64,000 nucleotides of DNA, taken from NCBI RefSeq assembly GCF_028476545.1, contig NW_026732694.1, forward strand, positions 1 to 64,000, written 5' to 3'. Of this stretch, positions 10,005 to 20,900 are shown one piece after another. The translations under genes were made by a program, and so were the position numbers. Source of the stretch: Physella acuta (lineage: Eukaryota > Mollusca > Gastropoda > Physidae). Numbering within the stretch: the first letter of the stretch is position 1; the number at the start of each line of letters is the position of its first letter. The notes under the pieces are model-generated. The model was not told the origin of the DNA and searched no databases. It saw nothing but the letters and a program-made list of their open reading frames with translations.

Positions 10005-13000
10005 CACCAGGATTAGTACAGTAGAATCCTTCATTGATGTACAAAGTATTTATAAAATCATATTTAATTTATGTTAACTCTTAGTTATTTTTTTCTCGTT
10101 AACCCTGTAATGGCCAATAGACATTTTAATGTTCACGTGAAATCTCTGTAGATTTTTTATCAATCACAAAAGTCATTGCTTGAAATGTTAGATTTAGAAA
10201 ATGCATCACTTAGAATGCATATAGATTTTAAAATATTCAAATTTCACCAAAACAAGCAGGTGTTAAATTATTTATCTTTATTATTCACCATGTTAAATGG
10301 TCAATATGGGGTTAAGATAACAATGAGGAGTTAATGTAAACAAAAAAGTAGATTAGAGACATTTCTATTTTGAGAAATTGAATTCTTTTGTTAAATTATC
10401 AAGAGACCACCATGAAGTGAATGTAAACCACAAGAAAAAGTTCTTGAACTCACAAACTGTAAACTTGATTGAAGGGGACATGTTTGTACAAAGTGTTGCT
10501 TGCAAAAAAATGGCAGATGTTGTTTTTATGTATTTGTTGACTGCTCTTTGTAACAACTGGTCTTACATTTGTTTTTAATGACCTATTGTAACTGAAGAAT
10601 TTGTATCTGGGCCAAAATGTGTGATGTTTATTGGGTTTTTTTTTTAAGTCCATATTTTACAAGAAGTAATCTGTATTGTATGTACATAGCAGTGAGATGA
10701 ACAGACAATCCATTATGTTTGGGTGTTGTATGTGGTATAACTGGTCTAGCACATAAACAATACATTTATTCATCTGGAATATTATTATGTAGTAATTTAT
10801 GTGTACATTTTTTTTACACAAAGTTAAAATTTATATAAATTTTTATTATGGTCCTTGCTTAAGAAAAATTTGTATAAAAAAATAGAGACAACAGGACCAT
10901 TTGGAATTGGGAAAATTGTTAGAGGTGTACTCTTAAAGACGATTGAATGTGGTTATGTTGGAATACATGAAGCCAAGTAGAATACATGACAAAAGAATCT
11001 AAGAGGCAGCATGTTGGAACACTTCAGATCACAGTTCTAGAAGTTATCTTAAATTGTTTCATCTTTTTAATACAGACTGGGATTTTTAGAACACTCTCAT
11101 AATGAAGGTTTATATTCAGCATTTATATTTTTTTTACATAGTGTATGGTACATTTGTGATTTGCATCTTGCTTAAAGTATTACATTTGTGTTTCATTTAA
11201 AAATCATTTTTGATTAGTTGTGGTTTGATTGGTGGAAGTGGGGAAACTGATTATGAAATTTTACAACAGGTGAAAGTGAAAACTAATTAGATAAACATGT
11301 CAAGTTCAGGTTTCACAACAGTGAAGAAGAAAAAAAACTTACTAAAATGAAATCCAGGTATGATAGTTTGCTTGAAATATAATACATCTGGCATGTTTTG
11401 TATGATTGAAAAGAAGAATGACAAAGGAAAATCTTGTGTTTGGCAGGTCCTGTGGGTTCTTTTAGTGTGTATTGAGCACAGCCTGTATGTAGGTTTCCTT
11501 CAGTCTGTGCCTAGCACAGCTATGTAGGTTTCTATCAGTGTGTTGCCTAGCGCATATGTGCATAGGTTTCCAACAGTGTGCCTAGCACAGCTGTGTAGGT
11601 TTCCATCAGTGTGTTGCCTAGTGCATATGTGCATAGGTTTCCATAATTGTGCCTAGCACAGACATGCTTAAGTTTCCATCAGTGTGTATCTTGTTCATAA
11701 AAAAACCATGTATCATGCCTGTTACTGTACACAGCAAAATGAATGACACAATTTTTTTTTATTACAATCTGGTTGTACATTTTTAACCTATTGTTTAATA
11801 GCTGTTATACATAAGTAAATTATTTGTTTTACATAAATTGTGTTTAACTGTTTTACTTGAATTTTATTTAGTTGCTATACATCAGAAAATTTTACATAAT
11901 GTTAAAAAAATGTGTTTTATATGTAAAAGTGAATTTTGTTTTGTTTTATTTATAAATCAGTGTATTTGGCCATGTTTAAGTTTTATAAACTAGAGATATC
12001 TTTATAATACTCATTTAATTTTTCCTGTACAATGGAGGATGGCAGTAGAGGTTGGCTTATCAAATGAGTAATGAACCACATAGAGCGTCATCGTAAGTCT
12101 GTCACTTCTTACCTTTAAATTCTAAGATAAATTTGGTACTTCTGGATGTTAATTAGTGTGTTTTTATTTTTAATGTAGTACTTTTCATTGAACTTGTTCT
12201 TTTGTGCTTCTGTTTTGTTTAAAATTACATAACAAATGAAGGTGAAGTATTGAGTGGCACGTGGTTTCACTTGTCCATTAATTAGATCACAGTGCCTAGC
12301 ACAGAAAAGCTTATCCATACATCTGTATTAGAATTAGAAGTTTTTATACTTTTTCAACTTTTTAAGTCAATGGTAAACAATTCTCCAGTTATTAATTAGA
12401 AAATGACCACCTTATTTTTAAGAAAGCAGAAAAATTAAAATCAGAAAGAATTTTAAAATCTGTGTTTGTTTTTCTACCAGTGATTTCTGTTTTTAATGTT
12501 GTTTTTTGTTTCTGTTGTAACTTCATAGTGATTGTTTTCATTCAAGCCAGATGGCACTTTGAGAGCTGGATATAACATATTTGATGAAGAACCCTTAATA
12601 AATCTTTTTAGAGCAATGAAGAACATATTGCTACAAATGTTAATGGTTTATTCAATTGAGGAATTATTGTTTCTTCTTGGTCTTTTACATTGGTTGACAT
12701 TGGTAAGAAAGACCTGTTCAATAAACTATATAGCAGTGCTTCACTGTGATAACTATCTGCTGGATAGCCTGCTCACACTGAAACTGAAAGCACACAATAT
12801 GAAAATTTAAGTCGGGGGGGGGGGGGGTGAGAAAGTTGTGGAACAACTCCATGAGTTTCAGCACCAGGTGACAACCTGCCTATTAACCCACTTAAAGTAG
12901 CCTATATTTAGTGTATGATGCAGAATAACTTAAAAAGCAGAATAACTTAAAAAGCTATACAGCATCTGCACTAAATGCCCGTATCTAAAATAAATCCACC

Positions 13001-13727
13001 ATCAGGACACAACGGCTATTTGAATCTACAACATGGCTAACAGACAAGAATCGGAGTATTTGTAGTAATACTAGTTATCCAGTGATTTTTTTTTCAAATG
13101 CTAAGTACTGTGAAGTCTTGACCGATTTTGTTTTTATCACTTTCACACTGATAATAGATCTACTATCTCTGTTCATGGGTGGCATTTTTTTAAGGCCATG
13201 TTATTTTATTATTTTATTTTTATCATTGACAATATTTATAATAATTTATATTATCAGGCTAGTCAAAAATTTTAAAACTTCAAATCGTTTGTAGAATCTA
13301 CATCGGACTGTGTAAATTTATTCCATTTAAATATTTTAAAGATGTTGGTTGAAAAATACGGAAACTGCATGGTTCGTACAAAGAAAAAAAAAGACGCTTT
13401 AACTGTAGTTGTTTACCACAAGTCGAGGCAACGACCATGACCCATTTTTATTATCTAGTGGGCTTGTGCAAATCCAGCCAATCAGATTCACGTATTTAGT
13501 AAACCAAGAGACACACCTCTAGCTGTCGCTATAGAACAGTAATATATTACTTAAATAATATCAGCATCCAAGTTCTAGCCATCGACTTCCACAGTTTGTA
13601 AGTTCAATACTTACAATAAAGTGTATTTTACCCGATACTTCTGAATGAAATACTGTCGAAGTTTAGAAATTATGGAATAGAGATAAGATAGAAAGCACGA
13701 GGCTTCATTATTTTTGTTGCTCCAAAC
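10005..13727 (+). other. Probable long 3'UTR, then intergenic DNA
   Basis: AT-rich DNA without a supported gene. It may contain a long 3'UTR of the 8.2-kb gene; AATAAA candidates lie at 12597-12602 and 12720-12725, none confirmed. 11480-11690 holds a degenerate minisatellite (separate entry). A poly-G run sits at 12815-12828. Short frames at 12532-12810 and 13082-13294 have no family similarity and are not called. Confidence 0.4.
11480..11690 (+). repeat. Degenerate minisatellite
   Basis: About six units alternate around TAGGTTTCCATCAGTGTG and TGCCTAGCACAGC or TGCCTAGCGCATATGTGC. Units are about 30-40 bp and imperfect. If the 8.2-kb gene has a long 3'UTR, the repeat would be transcribed with it. 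Confidence 0.65.
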
Positions 13728-13901
13728 CAGTGTTTCTTCCAGACTTTTTTCTCCGGGGGGGGGGGGGGGGGGCACTGGAAATCTTCGGGGGGGGGGGGGC
13801 GGTAAACTTTCTTCGTGGGGGGGGGGGGGACACTGTTAAAAGTATATATTTTCTATATAAATTATATAAATTTCATTTCGTTCGGGGGGGGGGGGGGGGG
13901 G
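13728..13901. mobile_element. Poly-G hAT-like MITE
   Basis: It begins CAGTGTTTCTTCCAGACTTT, followed by four long G-runs separated by the family spacers (GCACTGGAAATCTTC, GCGGTAAACTTTCTTC, ACACTGTTAAAAGTATATAT plus TTTCATTTCG). The final G-run passes directly into TCCAAAC, which also stands immediately left of the element (CTCCAAAC). The right terminal repeat is therefore missing while the target duplication (7 of 8) remains. Confidence 0.75.
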
Positions 13902-14270
13902 TCCAAACATTTTGTTTATTTTTATACGTAAAAAAAAAAACGGACAGAAAGCAGATGTACAAGCACCTATCAACAACTCCATATGAGCACTATCATTCAG
14001 CCCCCCCCCCCATTCGTCCCCTTTATTGCAGATTCCATTGGTACACGAAACTAAAAACTCCCACCATAAGAGTCAGATTATTTTCACAATGTTGAGGGGT
14101 GGGTGACTGAGATACATTTGATTGAGATCGCGTTTGAAATTGAATATATTGTTTTTTACAGATGAATTTTGGGCCCTATAAATGCTCCCACCCCACATCC
14201 CTCGCATTGGGGGTAGGGGGGGGGGCTAGCGGTACTGTAGTTCCGCCACTCTTAATAATGTAAGGGAGTC
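13902..14270. other. Intergenic, nothing recognised
   Basis: AT-rich flank of the minisatellite with short poly-A, poly-C and poly-G runs (13931-13940, 14000-14010, 14213-14225). I see no gene, RNA or element. Confidence 0.4.
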
Positions 14271-17200
14271 TGGCAGCCTTGAGACCACGGCTCATATTGT
14301 GTGTAAAACAGACTGGAGACCACGGCTCATATTGTAAGTCAGACTGGAGACCACGGCTCATATTGTGAGTCGGACTGGAGACCACGGCTCATATTGTGAG
14401 TCAGACTGGAGACCACGGCTCATATTGTGAGTCAGACTGGAGACCACGGCTCATATTGTGAGTCAGACTGGAGACCGCGGCTCATATTGTGAGTGAGTCA
14501 GGCGGACTGGAGACCACGGCTCATATTGTGAGTCAAACAGACTGGAGACCACGGCTCATATTGTGAGGGAGTCAAACAGACTGGAGACCACGGCTCATAT
14601 TGTGAGGGAGTCAAACAGACTGGAGACCACGGCTCATATTGTGGGTGAGTCAAACAGACTGGAGACCACGGCTCATATTGTGGGTGAGTCAAACAGACTG
14701 GAGACCACGGCTCATATTGTGAGTGAGTTAGGCAGACTGGAGACCACGGCTCATATTGTGGTCAGGGGGGGCCTTGAGACCACGGCTCATATTGTGAGTC
14801 AGGCAGACTGGAGACCACGGCTCATATTGTGGTCAGGGGGGGCCTTGAGACCACGGCTCATATTGTGGTCAGGGGGGGGGGCTTGAGACCACGGCTCATA
14901 TTGTGAGTCGGGGGGTCCTTGAGACCACGGCTCATATTGTGAGTGAGTCAAACAGACTGGAGACCACGGCTCATATTGTGAGTGAGTTAGGCAGACTGGA
15001 GACCACGGCTCATATTGTGAGTGAGTCAAACAGACTGGAGACCACGGCTCATATTGTGAGTCAAACAGACTGGAGACCACGGCTCATATTGTGAGTGAGT
15101 CAGACAGACTGGAGACCACGGCTCATATTGTGAGTGAGTCAAACAGACTGGAGACCACGGCTCATATTGTGAGTGAGTCAAACAGACTGGAGACCACGGC
15201 TCATATTGTGAGTCAAACAGACTGGAGACCACGGCTCATATTGTGAGTCAAACAGACTGGAGATCACGGCTCATATTGTGAGTGAGTCAAACAGACTGGA
15301 GACCACGGCTCATATTGTGAGTGAGTCAAACAGACTGAAGACCACGGCTCAAATTGTGAGTCAAACAGTCTGGAGACCACGGCTCATATTGTGAGTGAGT
15401 CAAACAGACTGGAGACCACGGCTCATATTGTGAGTGAGTCAAACAGACTGGAGACCACGGCTCATATTGTGAGTGAGTCAAACAGACTGGAGACCACGGC
15501 TCATATTGTGAGTCAAACAGACTGGAGACCACGGCTCATATTGTGAGTCAAACAGACTGGAGATCACGGCTCATATTGTGAGTGAGTCAAACAGACTGGA
15601 GACCACGGCTCATATTGTGAGTGAGTCAAACAGACTGAAGACCACGGCTCAAATTGTGAGTCAAACAGTCTGGAGACCACGGCTCATATTGTGAGTGAGT
15701 CAAACAGACTGGAGACCACGGCTCATATTGTGAGTGAGTCAAACAGACTGGAGACCACGGCTCATATTGTGAGTGAGTCAAACAGACTGGAGACCACGGC
15801 TCATATTGTGAGTGAGTCAAACAGACTGGAGACCACGGCTCATATTGTGAGTCAGGCAGACTGGAGACCACGGCTCATATTGTGAGTCGGGGGGGGGGGC
15901 TTGAGACCACGGCTCATATTGTGAGTCAGGCAGACTGGAGACCACTGCTCATATTGTGAGTCGGGGGGGGGGGGGGCTTGAGACCACGGCTCATATTGTG
16001 AGTAAGTCAAACAGACTGGAGACCACGGCTCATATTGTGAGTAAGTCAAACAGACTGGAGACCACGGCTCATATTGTGAGTGAGTCAAACAGACTGGAGA
16101 CCACGGCTCATATTGTGAGTCAAACAGACTGGAGACCACGGCTCATATTGAGAGTCAAACAGACCGGAGATCACGGCTCATATTGTGAGTCAAACAGACT
16201 GGAGACCACGGCTCATATTGTGAGTGAGTCAAACAGACTGGAGACCGCGGCTCATATTGTGAGTGAGTAAAACAGACTGGAGACCACGGCTCATATTGTG
16301 AGTCAAACAGACTGGAGACCACGGCTCATATTGTGAGTGAGTCAAACAGACTGGAGACCACGGCTCATATTGTGAGTGAGTAAAACAGACTGGAGACCGC
16401 GGCTCATATTGTGAGTGAGTAAAACAGACTGGAGACCACGGCTCATATTGTGAGTCAAACAGACTGGAGACCACGGCTCATATTGTGAGTCAAACAGACT
16501 GGAGACCACGGCTCATATTGTGAGTGAGTAAAACAGACTGGAGACCACGGCTCATATTGTGAGTCAAACAGACTGGAGACCACGGCTCATATTGTGAGTG
16601 AGTAAAACAGACTGGAGACCACGGCTCATATTGTGAGTCAAACAGACTGGAGACCACGGCTCATATTGTGAGTGAGTCAAACAGACTGGAGACCACGGCT
16701 CATATTGTGAGTCAAACAGACTGGAGACCACGGCTCATATTGTGAGTCAAACAGACTGGAGATCACGGCTCATATTGTGAGTGAGTCAAACAGACTGGAG
16801 ACCACGGCTCATATTGTGAGTGAGTCAAACAGACTGAAGACCACGGCTCAAATTGTGAGTCAAACAGTCTGGAGACCACGGCTCATATTGTGAGTCAAAC
16901 AGACTGGAGACCACGGCTCATATTGTGAGTGAGTAAAACAGACTGGAGACCACGGCTCATATTGTGAGTGAGTCAAACAGACTGGAGACCACGGCTCATA
17001 TTGTGAGTGAGTCAAACAGACTGGAGACCACGGCTCATATTGTGAGTGAGTCAAACAGACTGGAGACCACGGCTCATATTGTGAGGGAGTCAGACTGGAG
17101 ACCACGGCTCATATTGTGAGTGAGTCAAACAGACTGGAGACCACGGCTCATATTGTGAGTGAGTCAAACAGACTGAAGACCACGGCTCAAATTGTGAGTC

Positions 17201-17582
17201 AAACAGACTGAAGACCACGGCTCAAATTGTGAGTCAAACAGACTGGAGACCACGGCTCATATTGTGAGTGAGTCAAACAGACTGGAGACCACGGCTCATA
17301 TTGTGAGTGAGTCAAACAGACTGGAGACCACGGCTCATATTGTGAGTGAGTCAAACAGTCTGGAGACCACGGCTCATATTGTGAGTCAAACAGACTGGAG
17401 ACCACGGCTCATATTGTGAGTGAGTAAAACAGACTGGAGACCACGGCTCATATTGTGAGTGAGTCAAACAGACTGGAGACCACGGCTCATATTGTGAGTG
17501 AGTCAAACAGACTGGAGACCACGGCTCATATTGTGAGTGAGTCAAACAGACTGGAGACCACGGCTCATATTGTGAGGGAGTC
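14271..17582. repeat. 3.3-kb minisatellite, 35/39-bp units
   Basis: Roughly 85-90 tandem units share the core GACTGGAGACCACGGCTCAT, followed by ATTGTGAGT. Two main forms differ by one GTGA/GAGT step: 39 bp (GTGAGTGAGTCAAACA) and 35 bp (GTGAGTCAAACA). A G-rich variant (GGGGGGGCTTGAGACC) is clustered at 14760-14920 and 15880-15990. Linked variants (GAGATCACGG, then CTGAAGACCACGGCTCAAAT, then CAGTCTGG) recur at about 15259, 15559 and 16759, showing higher-order duplication; the first two lie exactly 300 bp apart. Because 39 is divisible by 3, open frames run on both strands through stretches of 39-bp units; they are a by-product of the repeat. Most units contain TGAGTCA. Confidence 0.95.
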
Positions 17583-18072
17583 TTAAGCGACGTGACTTGA
17601 TTTTGTCTATAATTTTGACTATAATAATGTGTAAGGTTTTCACCGAGGGAACACTATAGCTGTGTCTGGATTATATTGTTGTGTTAGTATATCTTGCTGT
17701 GTTGCATACCATTGCATTGACAGAATTCTCTTTATGTTTACACGTTTGTCTTTGTTTACGGCCTTATCCCCCCCCCCCCCAAACTCCAAAAGCGTTTGTC
17801 AAATCTTTGTTTTTTGGAGATAAAGTGCGATGACCTTGCTGCTCGGACGGAACAAAGCCGACCCCCAAATTTCTCTTCAACTCTCAGGTTCACAGAACGC
17901 ACATGATTATGGTGTCTCACGGAACACAATATTCCTGCTAAATCTACCAACAGTATTTTCATAAAACGAATATAAACAACGCTCCCAACAATCTTACGCC
18001 GCATACAACCAGTCAAAAGTGCTTCTTCCGTCCGAGACCAAATTTTTAAAATCGAAAAACTTACTGTCAAAA
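17583..18072. other. Intergenic, nothing recognised
   Basis: Flank between the minisatellite and a Helitron-like element, with a poly-C run near 17769-17780. An open frame on the minus strand at 17756-18070 has no recognisable domain and overlaps the Helitron boundary, so it is not called. Confidence 0.4.
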
Positions 18073-18691
18073 TCTATATATATAACTCTCTTCTTGGAGG
18101 CGTTAGAAAACAAGCTGTAAGCGCGCCTTGCAGTCCTCTCCTTTCCTCTCTAGGAAGTCTGGTGAGCTGTCGTTCACGCTAAATGTTTACAAACGTATAG
18201 TCGGGTTTAGTGACGGCTATTAGGGGCAGATAATTTTGTTTGAAACGATTTTAAACCTAGGGGAGCAGAGTTTCTTCCAGGCATCTCTTCGGGGGGGCGA
18301 AGCCCCCCCGAAAATTTTTTACCGCCCCCCCGAACGATATGAAATTTATATAATTTATATAGAAAATATATACTTTTAACAGTGTCCGCCCCCCCGAAGA
18401 AAGTTTACCGCCCCCCCGAAGATTTCAAGTGCCCCCCCGGAGAAAAAAGTCTGGAAGAAACACTGTAGGGGAGGTAGCTAAGAGGAGGCTGCTCTCACGG
18501 AGGAGGGGGGGGGGAGGGGTGGGGAAAGGAGGGGGAAGGTTATCGTCCGTAACGATTTCCTGATAGTGTTTTAAAGCAAATATTTTCAGTGACAGCAGTG
18601 GTACTGATGAATTCACAAATTATGAATTACTGAAAAGTAGAAAATAAAACAACTAAATTTAGCGGCGTATGATACGCCGCGGGTTGGCTCG
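18073..18691 (+). mobile_element. Helitron-like element (CTCG end) carrying a MITE
   Basis: The left end is TCTATATATATAACTCTC, preceded by A. The right end has the perfect hairpin GCGGCGTA-TGA-TACGCCGC (18662-18680), then GGGTTGGCTCG, followed by T. A 5' TC, a hairpin 11 nt from the 3' end and an A|T insertion context are Helitron hallmarks, though the last bases are CTCG rather than CTRR. The copies at 39392-39696 (-) and 44148-44465 (+) share both ends and the interior. The 200-bp MITE at 18266-18465, with its 8-bp duplication, interrupts this copy. There are no coding genes. Confidence 0.75.
18266..18465. mobile_element. Poly-G hAT-like MITE with perfect 8-bp target duplication
   Basis: Reference copy for the family. 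The left end is CAGAGTTTCTTCCAGGCATC and the right end GTCTGGAAGAAACACTG, giving inverted termini CAGWGTTTCTTCCAGRC. It is flanked on both sides by TAGGGGAG (18258-18265 and 18466-18473). CAG...CTG ends and 8-bp duplications are typical of hAT transposons. The interior has C-runs of seven separated by short spacers (GAAAATTTTTTACCG, GAAGAAAGTTTACCG, GAAGATTTCAAGTG) around an AT-rich centre (ATATAGAAAATATATACTTT). The insertion is inside a Helitron-like element. Confidence 0.85.
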
Positions 18692-18719
18692 TAATATTAT
18701 ATTTAGTTAAAATTATGAT

Positions 18720-18830
18720 AGGGGTAAGGGGTGACACCAAACTGAAAATGTTAAATTATTGGAAGAAGGGGGTGTGACATCTTCAGCTACCGCACCGGGT
18801 AACACCCGAACTTGTGACGTCACGGTCAGT
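18720..18830. mobile_element. Fragment of the second hAT-like family
   Basis: GGGGTGACACCAAACTG and CCGCACCGGGTAACACCCGA match GGGGTGACACCAAGGCA and CCGCACCGGGTGACACCCGA in the complete copy at 39946-40228. No termini are recognisable here. Confidence 0.45.
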
Positions 18831-19256
18831 TCTAAATATTAGCAAGTTAAATATTTGTACGACCTCTTAAAAATACAATTTAGCTTTTTTTGTCAGCATG
18901 AAAAAAATGGAAAACTTTTATGTCATTTTAGAGGGGGGGGGGGGTAGATTTTTGCGACAATGTGTGACGGAAGGAAGGGGGGAGGTAAAAATCGTCAAAA
19001 AAGCGTGACGCCCTTTATGGATGACCCACCCGCACTCATCAGAAGAAAACCTCATCCTATAATTTTAAGATAAAAATGTCCGTAAATGAAATTAGATATT
19101 ACCCGGTCTAGAGTATTTTTACCCCACCCAACCTTAGTATCGTCACGTATCGACAAAAAAGTCAGACACATTATATCCATAAGATTACAATTTACATGTT
19201 TGATTTGTGGGTCAGTAATGCGGTGAGCTTTATTTTTATCTTCGAGTAGCTTCTTG
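18831..19256. other. Intergenic, nothing recognised
   Basis: AT-rich DNA with one poly-G run near 18931-18943. I see no gene or element. Confidence 0.4.
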
Positions 19257-19395
19257 GCTTGGGGACAGAGTGGTCAAAGCTAGACGGCTAACCCTTAAAT
19301 CTCTAATTCAAATCCGGGTCTGATGGGTACTGTTATAACTGTCTATTGTGGATGCTAGTGGGTTATGCCCCCGTTCCCCACCTGAACTGGGAGGG
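19257..19395 (+). repeat. SINE-like repeat with tRNA-like head
   Basis: The tRNA-like head has GGGGACAGAGTGGTCAAAGC, CGGCTAACCC and a box-B-like AATTCAAATCCGGGTC. The body runs TGATGGGTACTG to CCCCACCTGAACTGGGAG. The head resembles, in reverse, the SINE at 23917-24082. It is probably an old tRNA-derived SINE. Confidence 0.5.
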
Positions 19396-19943
19396 GGCCG
19401 TAATTTAATATCAAGGCATCTCCGCCCCACCTAGCGATGTGCGGGCTAGGGTTAGTACCGGTCGCCTGGTCTTTGACGTGAGTCCCACACAACTAACCTG
19501 CGGTGCAAATTTGGGGAAACACGTAATGAGATACGTTATTGCATTCGAGGTTAAGCCAGGGCATAGACCCCAGGCTGAGTGGTGAGGCCGAGAGACATAG
19601 GACAGTTGAACGTTAGCCTTCAAAATTGTGAGGATGTAGATGTGTTTTGTTTTGTAAAGTGTGATAGGGCTGGCCCCTATATAAGGCCGGCCACTTTTAC
19701 TGAACAAGTTCTCCTCCTTTTTAGACCATACTAAGTCTGTCATGTAGTGTTTAGTTTCACCATCTATCAAATTAAAGTAGCTGTGTTGAAATTGTGTTGG
19801 TGTCTTCTTTACCTCTCACTGCAGTCATCAACGACATCAAATCATGTACCATCCATACTGACGACTTAAAGTAAAGGCGTCTCGGCATAGGTGAACTACT
19901 TCTCTTGCCACATAGGTTAAGCCGATAGTTGAGTAGAGCTGTT

Positions 19944-20133
19944 CAGTGTTTCTTCCATATTTTTCTCTCGGGGGGGGGGGGGGGGGGGGGGGGGTGGGGG
20001 GTGGGGGGGGGTGGCACTTGAAATTTTCGGGGCGGACTGAAATTTCCGGGGGTGGGGGGTGGGGGCAGACAGTTAAAAGTATATATTTTCTATATAAATT
20101 CCATTTCCGAAGAGATGCCTGGAAGAAACTCTG
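19944..20133. mobile_element. Poly-G hAT-like MITE
   Basis: It runs from CAGTGTTTCTTCCATATTTT through a long interrupted G-run, CACTTGAAATTTTCGGGG, the AAAAGTATATATTTTCTAT centre and GAAGAGATGCCTGGAAGAAA to CTCTG. The flanks are GAGCTGTT on the left and GAGCTGAG on the right, a target duplication matching at 6 of 8 positions. Both termini are present. Confidence 0.8.
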
Positions 20134-20720
20134 GAGCTGAGCCGAGTGGAGCTACTGAGCTGTTGAGTTTAACTAGTATTAATTTAAATTAGGTTGTTTT
20201 ACTTTACTCTCGTACTAAATCGACAAGAGCCACATTAGTAAATACTGACTGTTGTGTAGTACATTGTGAAACGAACCAATATTTTCTAATGCATACACAT
20301 ATAATGATAAAGACATTTGAATAGAATAAAAACCCAAGTCTTGGTTTGGAGTTTCTGAATAAATTCTAAACGCTTGAATCGAATTGTTCCTATTGACACA
20401 CATAGTACGGGGGAGGTTCATAGTCACATTATATTTTATGCCGTGAATTTTTATAAAATTGTAATTATTAGCAGCTACCTTGGTAAAGGGCATTTTCCCT
20501 GGTCCATTATGTTTTTCTCTTTCTTTTTCATTATGTAGATGTACAATAAAGTACTTTTTAATACTTTCTTTAAATTTTCGGGGTTCGGGGATGGACTGGA
20601 TTCTTGTTAAGGTACGAATTTTCAATATAAGTTATAGGCCTAAATTATATTTATTGTTATTTCCATTTCTTCTGGGGCTGGGGTGTATGGACATGCTTCG
20701 GAAGAAGGGATGCCTGAATG
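20134..20720. other. Intergenic, nothing recognised
   Basis: AT-rich sequence. Overlapping open frames on both strands between 20215 and 20905 have no recognisable domain, and the plus-strand one runs into the next MITE, so no gene is called. Confidence 0.4.
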
Positions 20721-20900
20721 CAGTGTTTCTTCCAGGCTTCTACCGCCCCCCCCCCCCGAACGAAATGGACATTTATATAGAAAATATATACTTTTTATCA
20801 GTGGTCCGCCCCCCCCCCCCGGAAAATTTGGTCTGCCCCTCCGAAAATATCAAGTGCCCCCCCCCCCCCCCCCCCCGAGATAAAAGTCTGGAAGAAACTG
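20721..20900. mobile_element. Poly-G hAT-like MITE
   Basis: It starts CAGTGTTTCTTCCAGGCTTC and ends GTCTGGAAGAAACTG, with C-runs of up to about 18 and the AAAATATATACTTTTTATCA centre between. The left flank CCTGAATG and right flank CCTGAAAG give an 8-bp target duplication with one mismatch. A second GAAAACACTG follows at 20908-20917 and may be another terminus scrap. Confidence 0.75.

Noticed and set aside
12532-12810. 92-codon open frame
   Set aside because: No domain, no supporting splice or codon signal, and it lies in probable 3'UTR or intergenic AT-rich DNA.
14271-17582. Regular repeats resembling a CRISPR array, and long open frames on both strands
   Set aside because: Units are contiguous with no unique spacers, the DNA is animal, and the frames arise because 39 bp is a multiple of 3. 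This is a minisatellite.
17756-18070. 104-codon minus-strand frame beside the minisatellite
   Set aside because: No recognisable motif; it abuts a Helitron boundary and may be unclassified repeat DNA.
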